A stretch of DNA of 64,000 nucleotides from Heracleum sosnowskyi (lineage: Eukaryota > Streptophyta > Magnoliopsida > Apiales > Apiaceae), in contig CM061238.1 in NCBI GenBank assembly GCA_030848705.1, positions 32,828,655-32,892,654 of the forward strand, in the 5' to 3' direction. Below the pieces are notes generated by a model. That model saw only the letters and a program-made list of their open reading frames with translations, was not told the origin of the DNA and made no database searches. Made by a program: the position numbers and the translations under genes. Positions 21,846 to 31,491 of this stretch are shown piece by piece. Numbering within the stretch: the first letter of the stretch is position 1; each line of letters opens with the position of its first letter.

Positions 21846-23145
21846 ATTTTTCAAGTTGAAATTCAAGAGAAACTTAGAAGCAAGGCCACCAAGAAAAGAC
21901 TTTCAACCTAGCAAAAATAATTGGGTTGAAAAGTCTAAGTCTAAATGTTTCAACTGTGGAATGATTGGTCACTTTGCTGGAGATTGCAGAAAGCCTAGAG
22001 CTGAGAAGGGCAACAGGAAATTTGAGCCTGTTGATTATAAAAAGAAATAATTTGAACTTCTCAAGCAAAAAGAAAAGGCTTTCATGTCTCAGGAGTATGA
22101 TTGGGCTGGTAATGATGAAGATTCAGATGATGATGTTGAGTATGTCAACTTGGCTCTAATGGCTAACAATCATGAGCAGGAAGCAAGTTCCTCTAGCAAC
22201 CAGGTAATAACTACTAATCTTTCTGAGCTTTCAAAAGAGGAATGCAATAGTACAATTAATGAAATGTCTATTGTATTGTATAATTTGTGTGTTACTCTTA
22301 AATCACTTACCAAAGAGAACTCAAGAATTAAAGAGACTAATTTGTTCTTAAGTGATAGAAATGCCATGTTAGAAGCACAGCTCATTGAGTTTGAGAAAAT
22401 GAGGTGTGTTAGTAGGGATGCTAAGCTAGAACTCGAGAAAGTTTTAAAAAGGGAAGAGATTCTTAAAACACAACTAGAAATAGAACAGAGATTGATTGCA
22501 AAATGGAAGGATTCCAGGAATGTTGCTAGCAACATCATTAATGTTCAAGGTATGGAATCTACAAACTCAGAGGACTTTATCTACATTGCAGATACAAGGG
22601 AGGAGTCAGACTTAAACCTATATCTTGATGACTTGGTGGAAGTGAGAGGAATAGGAGCTACTCATAAACTACCAGAGAGATTAGTGTTTGTCTACAAGGG
22701 TGGAAGGGAACAGATTTGGCCTCTACACAGAATTCTAGGAGAGGATTATCAGACATTGCTAGTGGTGTTCAAGTGCTTAAAGAAAGATTTTGGGTTCACC
22801 AAAACTGTTAAGTCTGAGGTTGTCTCCAAGATCTGTCAAATAAAAGCCAGCTGGAACAAACCTGATGCACTTCCCAGAGTTCTAAAGGTCCCTCAAACAG
22901 GAAAGAAAATTCATCTCCAACCCTATTGGATGATGGAATTCAGAGACAAGGACAACTGTAGGAGATTCTTCAGAATAGAGGACCAATTGGAAAAGGCATG
23001 TAATGAAACTCTAAGATTTATGCAATCCAAGTTGGGTGAACAAGATGAAGAAGAGAAGATTTTCTACAGGAGGCTCCAAGCTCAAATTAAGGAGAACAAT
23101 GCTAAGAAGGGGAAGAAAACAAGGCCACAGAGACAAAGATGGTAA
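21846..23145 (+). pseudogene. Fused gag segment and ORF3 tail in SIRE-1
   Basis: From 21846 (FFKLKFKRN) to 22559 the sequence repeats gag 18590-19304, including the CCHC knuckle, with a TAA near 22048. At 22560 it jumps within one codon from VQGMES to TNSEDFIYIADTREESDL, the ORF3 C-terminal domain, and reads on to PQRQRW at 23145. The frame from 22084 to 23145 is open (353 codons), so a Gag-ORF3 fusion peptide is possible. This copy keeps GAA where the first gag copy has a stop. Confidence 0.85.
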
Positions 23146-23341
23146 ATCTGCTCAGGCTAGAGGAGCAACTCTGTGCACTTGTGTTGTAATAATTTCTACT
23201 TTGTTTTCAATAAATTTTAAAGTATCATGAAGCTCAATGCAATTTCTACTTTTGTAATTTTTAATTTGTTTAAGTGTTTTTGTTATCATCAAGGCTCTTG
23301 ATTTATGGCTTTTATTCTATCAGTCATAAATTGGGGGAGAT

Positions 23342-24335
23342 TGTTAGGAATATGTTAATCTTGATGATAATTATAAAAACACTTAGTAGATTTTATGTTA
23401 AGTCACTTTTGTAACTGTCAATGGAATGGTATGCTTTGCAGCTTTCGTTGACAGGTAGCTCATCAACGAAATGAGTAATGTAGCAATTGCACTATACAAT
23501 ACTTCACTATTTGATAGGCATTTGTTGTAGGTATTAGATAGGTTTTCTAAGTCATGTTGACTAAGTACTAGATAGGCAAAATAGGTTGGTTAATTGTAAT
23601 TATATTGTGCCTTGTAATTTTGCCTAAGTGAAGACATGTCAACGAAATGGAGATTACACTATCAACGGAATGAAGAATTTACCATCAACGAATTGAAGAA
23701 TAAAGCTATCAACGGAATACATCTCAATACTATCAACGAATCACTATCACTTTTCTGAACAGTTGACAAAGTGATAGTGACAGTTTTATGACAGATCAAA
23801 AGGTGATGTAGAAGTGTACTTTGCATTGGGAGCCATTAAAATGGTCACTGGGAATGAGAAAACATTCCATTTCCCAATTAAGTTCTTGAGTGGGATCATA
23901 ATAAGAATGAAGACAAAAGACAAGATCTCCAAGGACCATTGGACAAAAGGAATGAAAAGCAAGCTACTGGCGGTTACCTTTAGTACATTTTAGAGTAACC
24001 AAAAATAGCATTGTAAATTTGGGATATATAACCAAGTGTAGCAGTTCATTTATTTGTAAGAAGTGAGATAAAATATTTTTGTATTAGCTTTCTTTTAAGA
24101 GCACTCTCACTCTACATTAGGAACTGAGCAGCTGTGCTACATTTGTAACACAGATTATTCTCGCAATAAAAACATCTCAGTTGGATCCTCAAAACATCCA
24201 ACTGAAATTTTATATTTGCTTGTGTGTTTTTATTTTCTGTGTTAAGTTATTTAAAAGTTGTTTTAAGTTTAAAAATATCTAGAATTGTATTCAACCCCCA
24301 CTTCTATAATTCTGTTAGGTCATTTGGGATTAACA
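23342..24335 (+). repeat. SIRE-1 right LTR
   Basis: Starts TGTTAGGAATATG after the tract TTGGGGGAGA and ends GGGATTAACA. The 994-bp length and close similarity to the copy at 16743 define it. Five bases after it (GTGAA) match the host target at 11559. Confidence 0.9.
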
Positions 24336-24427
24336 GTGAAGATATGCAAGCCCCTTTGCTGCTCCAAGAGCAATACTTATACGAAGTTTCCAAGAGAGTG
24401 GTTGAAAGTCAGAATCCCCTGTTTCAG
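24336..24427 (-). pseudogene. RLCK-VII catalytic-loop exon, right-hand partial copy
   Basis: On the minus strand this gives the N-terminal 92 bp of the exon also found at 11499-11650 (GDSDFQPLSWKLRISIALGA). The SIRE LTR interrupts it after AYLHS. It keeps the same acceptor, TTGATTCAG. It is the true downstream flank of the insertion. Confidence 0.85.
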
Positions 24428-25330
24428 CTGAATCAAGTAGCTACATTAAAAATCAGTTTACTGCACAGGCTTAGATTACAAAATACAAGTTCTGTTCCTT
24501 GTTCATATTTCAAAAATTCCATTACTTTGTACAAAGTCGTAAGTTAGATTTGTCCATTGCAACATTATAGTATACTATCAAATTTTAAAATGAGTAATTA
24601 GCACTTTGCATCCTCTATCTTTGGGCATTTGCGATTTGGTCTGAAATTATATTTCTTGAATGATTCTTGTAAGTTTCATGCTCACTTCGATTTCCATCCT
24701 TTTGTCCAAATTCCATCCAAATGGACTTACCGTTAGTTTGAGCGGGGTAAAACAGAATTTTTTTATTCAAGTTTAGATTGTTACATAATGCACCTCATAA
24801 TTTCAAAATTCTAACAAGTGCTCTTAACTAAAAATTATTTTAAAAAAATATTAAAATAATAACTTTTCTAAAATTATATTTTCAAAAATTATAATATTTT
24901 AACATTATAATAATATTTAATATATTTACCTTAATTATAATAAAATAAATATTCCATTCAAAAATAATTCATAGTGATCAATCGGATTTTAAAAATTGAA
25001 CTTGTAAAATTCTTTTAAGATAAATTGGGGATTTTTAGTACAATCGATGATTTTAAAACTGCATAGTAGTTATGCAAATAATTGTTTTTGACGTAGGTAT
25101 GGTTGTTTCACTAGACTCCAACTAGCTTTATAGCCCGTGCGAGGCACGAGCATGCTTTAGACTCACATGTTACTAAAGTGTGTATATATTGTATTGTAAG
25201 ATGCAATTTCTTCTTCCATTTTGTACATGGACTTGTCGTGTTAATGAATAACGTTAGTTAGTGATATACCTTGAAAACGTTTTAAAGTTTTGAATTCTAC
25301 AGTTGATGTCACTAAGCACAGACATTTATT

Positions 25331-25557
25331 GGATAAATGACAAGTTTATGCAGATATTGTTTAAATACTGCTATTAAAATTATGTTTTTAGTCCTACATA
25401 CGGGCATGCTCTAGATACGAATATATTTATTATTCTTTTTTCATAATATATTGTACACCTATACCTTAAATGTGCGCTAAATCAATTATATGATAGTTAT
25501 TATTGACATCAGTATTGTCGTGAAGTTAACGATCCCCTAATTTGTTAAAGTGTTATG

Positions 25558-25611
<54 letters not shown>

Positions 25612-26590
25612 AATTGTAATCTCCATCCAAGTTTAAGCTTAATAGCAGACATATTGAATTCGATAATTGTACAATTGTTGACATGCTTTATTTTAGAAAA
25701 CTATTACTTTTATCTCTCAAAAATTGGTAAATTGATTCATGATAAGTTACTCGCGTTACCTTACAATTGCCACTTGGCACAAATAATTTAACATTCAATA
25801 CTTTTAATATTTTATTATAAATATTCGAAAATTTTAAACCGATGTTAGTTTATATTTGATTTAGTACGATGACAACCTCAACTTTCTTGTAAAAGCCTCT
25901 TGCAAAAACTTTTTTATTAGTATACAAAGAGAAAAATCTTTTCCAGTTTTCAGATTCAATACTTTATATACTGGTTTGGCAAGATCCAGTTAGTGATAAA
26001 CGACATGTTTATGTAGATATTGTTTAAACACTGCCATTAGAATTATGTTTTTAGTCCTACGTACGGGCATGCTCTAGATACGAATATATTTTTTATTCCT
26101 TTTTTCAAAATATATCGTATATGTAAACGTTAAATGTGCGATAAATCAATTATATGATAGTTAATATTGACATCAGTATTGTTATGAAGTAAACGATCCC
26201 CTGCTTTGTTGAAGTGTTATGCTTATATATATAAGCATTTGATAATTGTAATCTCCATCCGAGTTTAAACTTAATAGCAGACATATAGAATTCGATAATT
26301 GTACAATTGTGAATATACTTTATTTTAGAAAACTACTACTTATATCTCTCAAAAAGTCGGTAAATTGATTCTTGATAAGTTACTGGCTTTACCTTACAAT
26401 TACCACTTGACACAAATAATTTAATATTTTAAAATAAATATTCGAAAATTTTAAACAAATATTAGTTTATATTTGATTTAGTCGTACGATGACAACCTCA
26501 ACTTTCTTCTAAAATTCTGCTACAAAAACTTTTTGATTAGTACAAAGAGAAAAATCTTTTTCAGTTTTCAGGTTCAATACTTTATAGACG
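25331..26590 (-). repeat. Tandem duplication of about 660 bp in Helitron A
   Basis: The sequence from GATAAATGACAAGTTTATG at 25331 is repeated from GATAAACGACATGTTTATG near 25995. Landmarks recur in order, such as ACGGGCATGCTCTAGATACG and CCTTACAATT. The copies have diverged by substitutions and by microsatellite length. Confidence 0.85.
25558..25608. repeat. (TA)n microsatellite
   Basis: About 24 TA units in the first copy of the duplication. The second copy has only about five, near 26225. Confidence 0.95.
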
Positions 26591-26994
26591 AATAGTGTAG
26601 TTTTAAAAAATAATCAACATATAAATTTTATTTATTGAAGACGAAAATTTAAAAACTGGATCTGCAATTATAAGTTGTAAATTTCTAATAATGAAAAAAA
26701 TTTAAATGTAAAATAATAGATAAAATTCGTTTTATGCTTATTACATATGAGAATATAATTAGAAATGAGTAAATATGTTGATAGTTTTAAATTTTAAATT
26801 AAAAATTAAAGAAAAATATAGCAAGTGATATTTGGTTGACATTAAAAAATTTCAATATTGTAGTAGTGACAGATGTTAATATCGAATTTGTATTATAAGG
26901 ATTATTGGTACTACTCTAAAAAAATATTAAGAAACATAGAACAAGTGATTTTCGTGAATATGAGGTTAATAATTTTTAAGTTGTTATTCAAGTG

Positions 26995-27065
26995 TTGGGA
27001 TGGTGTAGTGGATACATATGTACACATTTGTAACACCTAGGTCCTAGGTTCAATTCCCATCATGA
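26995..27065 (+). other. tRNA-like module in Helitron A
   Basis: GGTGTAGTGGATAC resembles an A box, and CTAGGTTCAATTCCCAT contains a good B box (GGTTCAATTCC). It is antisense to the Helitron and about 110 bp from its 5' end. No complete cloverleaf is evident. Confidence 0.5.
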
Positions 27066-28734
27066 ACAAATTTTTTATCATTAATATAATATAAGAGGGG
27101 TAATATAGTAATTTCAAGATGATTAAATTGTCTCACTAAACCCCCTAGTTGCTCTATTATATATATAATATAATAACTAGCATAATAACCCGTGCGAGGA
27201 ACGGGCCATTCTCTAGCATTGTACCAAAATACATATCATTTTTAATTTTAAACGGTTTGAATGAAATAATTTCTTGAAAATTTTGTTGCATGTACTTATA
27301 TCTCCTAATGAAACTCAAGTGCAAGATCACACGTCGACCAACATTTAACAATTACATAATAAAGCTTAAGGCTATCAATAATATTGTTATAAAGATCTGA
27401 CATAATTAAAGACCGATATTTTTCAACCCAGAGTAACCTGGTGCGCTTTATAAAACACCAAGCGTCAACCACATTTGTAGAAATAGTCTGCCCCAAGCAA
27501 TAAAGCATGTCCCTCAACAGTGCAATAATGTGTCCTAACTGTATAAAATTCATGAATACTAATTGTACTATTCCTCCGATGTTGTGAACTTTCCACATCA
27601 CGGTGCGTGATATTAGTTTGATACCCATCCTTTCTATAGGGAATAGTAGCAATTGACATAATTCGTTTACTTTTGCGACTTAAAAGATATATTTGAGTGT
27701 AATTATATATTTTTCGTTTATACATGTTTAGTTATAATGTCCCTAGTTTAATTTACATATAATTTGACTTACTTGTTCATATAAGCATTAAAAATAAGAT
27801 ATATTATAGCTTATTGTACAAACTAACACAAATAGACCGATTCTTTTAATATGTTCGAATTTACGTCATAAGTAGAAAACATCTAGTAATTTGATCTTAT
27901 AATAACTCCGAACTCTGGGCAAGAGAACATAAAGTTTAAAAATAAGAGTGTTTTTCTTTTTTGTTCTTCTTAGAGTTTTTCATCGACACAAATTAAATTT
28001 TGGAATGAAGTTATTTAATATTTTAATTTCTTTCTTTTTCAAGGTATATCTGAAAACACAGTTACAATATAAATGAGTTGTACAAGGATGACATATTTTG
28101 ATCTTATATCAGTTATAATTTTGACACCTCAAAAAATAGACTATTTATCAACATGATGTTGAGAAGCGGTTGAGATGTCTTTCAATCAAAATGAGAAAAA
28201 TTAATAATATCTGTTAAATTATTAATAATTTAACTTACTCATAGGTATAATGTGGTTGATCGACCATAATATTTTGTGTACGTGTCTACCATGCGTTATC
28301 CTATTTTGTAAAATGTATTGATTCTTGTTAACTTGATTATTTTAATCCAATTTTTTCAAATTTTATTATCTTTAATTTCCAACCAAAATTTCTAAGTGCA
28401 TATCATCCAACATTATAATCGATGTACATATAGATTAGTTTTTATATTTTGTCCTACTATATATTATATATGATCCTTTTTTTTGATTTATATAAGATTC
28501 ATTTAATGACCTTTTTTGTTACTATCTAATATTTTTAAGAATCTCATCTTTCAATTATTTTACCTCATGTCCAAATAATATTTTCAAACATAGTTACATT
28601 TATTGATTAATTCGATTCTGACTAATCAATCTATTTTTCTTTGATAAAATTACTATATATAAATTCATATTAATATTAACTAAAAATATGGTAAGACAAA
28701 TTTACATTACGTGATATTATTATCAATATTTTTG

Positions 28735-29240
28735 AAATTGGTAGAATACATAATCACGTACCATATTTCTTTTAAAAATAGAAAATTTTAAACATAACAT
28801 CATTTTACTCAAATGTTAAAGTAATAGTAAAAACAGGATACATGTTGGATTTATGTAAAAGAATTTTTAATTCAAAATTAGAAAATTATGTAACACAATG
28901 ATTAGAAGGATGAATTATTTAAATGAGATTAGCGGTTTAGTTTACCACAAGAAGTAAATTAACTCATTTTTTCCATTAAATAAGAGAGTGACAATTTGTT
29001 TTCGAAATTGGTTTTACGTACCATATTAGAAAACTAATATACAAAATTTTAAAAATAATATGAATCACCATTATTTCTACTTTAAAGTATAGGGCAAATA
29101 AGATGTCGAGTTTATCTAAAAAGATTTTAAAATAGAAACCAAATGACAATGTAGCACAATGGTTGGAATGATGAATTGTTTAGAGGAGGTTAGTGGTTCA
29201 AATCACCACTCAAACAAAATTAACTTCTTTTTTTCAAATT
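28735..29240 (-). repeat. Tandem duplication, about 261-bp period, in Helitron B
   Basis: Two diverged copies share GTAACACAATG/GTAGCACAATG, GATGAATT(A/G)TTTA and AAATTAACT landmarks at 28891 and 29152. Both contain the tRNA-like module; the second is better preserved. Confidence 0.75.
29150..29215 (+). other. tRNA-like module in Helitron B
   Basis: TAGCACAATGGTTGG resembles an A box. AGTGGTTCAAATCACCACT forms a T-arm-like stem with a B-box core, GGTTCAAATC. Antisense to the Helitron. Confidence 0.5.
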
Positions 29241-29831
29241 AAATAAGTGAGTGGCATATGCATGTAATTTTGTAACATGAAAGGGTATATCAATAATTTC
29301 ACAGGTAATTTGCTTGCTCAAATTACCCTTGTGTTCTCCTATTATATATAGAAGAGATAGATAATAGATTAACAAAATATTGTATTGATATTAAATGACA
29401 CTTAATATTAAAAAAAAAGATTTCTAGTTGTACTTGTAAAATGGAATTTTTAAAAAAAAGTCATCACTTATCATTTTTCAAGTGAAAACAATTAACTAAT
29501 ATATCTTACATATAGTTATTTCTAAAATATTAATGTTTGTTTAAAAAAAGAATTAATTTTCTAGTGATGTGCACTTCGTTAGAATTTTAAAGTTGCTGAA
29601 TACATTCTATCGTAATCCCAACTCGAATCAATGTTTTCGATATTACCCGGTTCAAATTAAAGATAACAGTTAATTTGGACAGAATTTGACCAAAAGATTA
29701 CAAATCGAAGTGAGTACGAAACTTTGGGACCAAATCGTGAAAATGTCCAAAAATAAAGGGTGTAAAATGCCAATTACTCTTTTAAAAATACATTACACTT
29801 GGATCAAAGCTAATATGATTGAGGAACTCAC

Positions 29832-29967
29832 TCTTGAATAGATGTGTGTCCAGGCTTCCGTGAGGCATGTACTCATATACTAGAAGCCGATGCTTTTTAT
29901 CTATGCAGTATCCGATCAATTTCACAATATTAGGATGACAAAGTTTCCCAAGAGAATTGATTTTTGT
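29832..29967 (-). pseudogene. RLCK-VII kinase, exon with subdomains III-V
   Basis: A 136-bp exon between the acceptor ATACTGCAG and the donor GTGAGT reads TKINSLGKLCHPNIVKLIGY, then CIDKKHRLLVYEYMPHGSLD and THLFK. This is a typical PBL exon in frame and phase, with no stop. It belongs to the gene whose later exons lie at 10745-11650. Confidence 0.85.
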
Positions 29968-30228
29968 CTGCAGTATAAGAGCACGCTCGATCCCTATGTT
30001 TTCGGGGTCCTAGGAAAAATAAGAAATTGGGATCCCGTTGAAAAATATGATAGCAATTCTATTAAAAAATTCATTACTAAGAGCATTTTCAGCGGTGTTC
30101 CATAAAATGGTTGACTAAATTTTGATTATGTAAAATTTGCTGAACCTGTAAGGTATTTTACTCCAATGGAGTTAGCTATATTTATTGGTTATATTTTAAA
30201 AATGACATGTTATTATTACTAGCTTATA

Positions 30229-30585
30229 ACCCGTGCCAAGCACGGCCGAGCATAACCCGTGCCAAGCACATGCCGAGGATGAGTCGACATTAAAATATTA
30301 GTATTAATAAATTATCAATAAATATTATTTAAAAATGTATTTCTCGAGAATTGAATGATAAAAATATATAATAAATAAATAACTATTTAATTATGTATTT
30401 ATAGATAATCGAACTGTGCATAAATCTAAAGAAATTAAAGATAAATAAATCTTGTATAATTACGTAGCTGCAAAGAATCTAACGCTCCGGGTTAAGTGAT
30501 AACCAAATTTGGTACTTTGGTACTTTGGTACTTTAGTACCGCGCGCCATTTTCACATTGTTTTGCTTATTAATAAAGAGTATAGA
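30229..30585 (-). mobile_element. Small Helitron G, same family as Helitron F
   Basis: On the minus strand it starts TCTATACTCTTTATTAATAA and ends in TTATAAGCTAG. Length is 357 bp against 512 for the copy at 5831. The internal repeat array is shorter, and the 3' hairpin segment (ACCCGTGCCAAGCAC on the plus strand) occurs twice in tandem near the end. It lies in an RLCK intron. Confidence 0.85.
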
Positions 30586-31320
30586 TTTCAAGTTATTTTA
30601 AGTACAATATATTATTTTAATATGGTAACAATTGATGTGTAATTTTGTTACAGATCCCTAGAGGTTCAGCATATATAGCCAATATGACGAGGTTATCTAA
30701 ATTTTTAGCCAACAGTAATGTACCATTGGAGTGACAAAATTTTAATACATTCTCTATAATTTCTATTTAAGGCATGCCATATGAATTTTTAGCTAAGGGT
30801 TCATGGTTGGAGATGCTCTAAGCGACTATATTTTTACTAATAAATTTATAAATTAAATGTCGAAATAATTTATATTCCATGATTTCATACATAATTTAAC
30901 AATTCATAATTTAATAATCAAAAGGAGGTCAAAATTTCAAGGAGTTAACGGATTAATATTTGGAAAATATTGAAAATTTTAAGGCGTTTAATATTTGGGT
31001 TTGAGGTGAGAAAAAGGAAAAGTCTAATGATTAAATTTTGGTATAAATAGGTGGTGAAGACCGAAAAGTGCTAAGAGTAAATTTGAACTCTTGCCTATTG
31101 TCCCTCTAAACTGCCTTCATGACTGGGCCTGTATAAGAGGTGGCAAAGAGTTGGCCTCATTGAAATTTGAACAAGACAAAGTCTAAAACTAAAACTATTA
31201 AGTTACTGAAAAAGTTTTAAAAGTTTTTTTTTCTTTTTCCAAAGATAATTTAAAGAAAAGACAAGATGTGTGCATGAGTGTGTTAATTATCAAAAAAAAT
31301 GAAAGAAAGTTAATACTAAC
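30586..31320. other. RLCK intron sequence
   Basis: AT-rich, with no coding frame or element end that I can support. Confidence 0.5.
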
Positions 31321-31491
31321 CAACCACTCCTTGTTTGCCTGGGTTTTATATCTCTTTATTGCAATAACCAGGCCAGTACCCCATTTTGCAGCAGCAAATG
31401 TGTTCCCATCAACCCAACCCTTATAAACACGACCAAAAGCTCCTTCCCCTATTACACTGTCAGGATGGAAATTCCTGGTAGCTACACTAAG
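31321..31491 (-). pseudogene. RLCK-VII kinase, glycine-loop exon (3' part)
   Basis: Reads SVATRNFHPDSVIGEGAFGR, then VYKGWVDGNTFAAAKWGTGL and VIAIKRYKTQANKEWL up to a GTTAGT donor. It has the complete ATP-binding glycine loop and lysine. The exon is continuous with 33421-33512 once the CACTA element and one copy of its AAG target duplication are ignored. Confidence 0.85.

Larger units (their letters stand above)
11931..24335 (+). mobile_element. Composite SIRE-type Ty1/copia element (SIRE-1 family)
   Basis: The structure is ORF3, LTR (999 bp), gag, partial pol, a second gag piece, the ORF3 tail, then LTR (994 bp). The left unit keeps only ORF3 and its 3' LTR. The right unit is a full LTR-to-LTR element without reverse transcriptase or RNase H. 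Five bases after the right LTR are GTGAA, which matches the insertion point in the host exon at 11559-11563. The left side has no LTR at that point because the host copy continues. Sharing one LTR between two units is the outcome expected of unequal recombination. Confidence 0.8.
25122..27176 (-). mobile_element. Non-autonomous Helitron A, minus strand
   Basis: The 3' end at the left shows hairpin CGTGC-CTC-GCACG, then GGGCTATAAAGCTAG and a host T. The 5' side ends in TATATATAATAGAGCAACTA, like Helitron E. The exact TC start is not clear because the end abuts the next Helitron. It carries a (TA)n microsatellite, a roughly 660-bp tandem duplication and a tRNA-like module. No Rep/helicase. Confidence 0.65.
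27177..29357 (-). mobile_element. Non-autonomous Helitron B, minus strand, abutting Helitron A
   Basis: The 3' end shows the imperfect hairpin CCCGTTCCTCGCACGGG, then TTATTATGCTAG. The 5' end near 29357 reads TCTCTTCTATATATAATAGG. There is no coding capacity. It holds a 261-bp tandem duplication and tRNA-like modules. Its 3' CTAG starts right where Helitron A's 5' end stops. Confidence 0.65.
24592..29779. mobile_element. Long-TIR DNA element (MULE-like), split by Helitrons
   Basis: The left end GAGTAATTAGCACTTTGCAT matches, inverted, the right end GAGTAATTGGCATTTTACAC. Similarity continues for over 200 bp (CACTTCGATTT..., AAAATTCTAAC...). Flanks are TTTTAAAAT at 24583-24591 and TTTTAAAAA at 29780-29788, a 9-bp near-perfect duplication as Mutator-type elements make. 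Without the two Helitrons at 25122-29357 it would be about 950 bp and non-coding. It lies in an intron of the RLCK gene. Confidence 0.65.
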
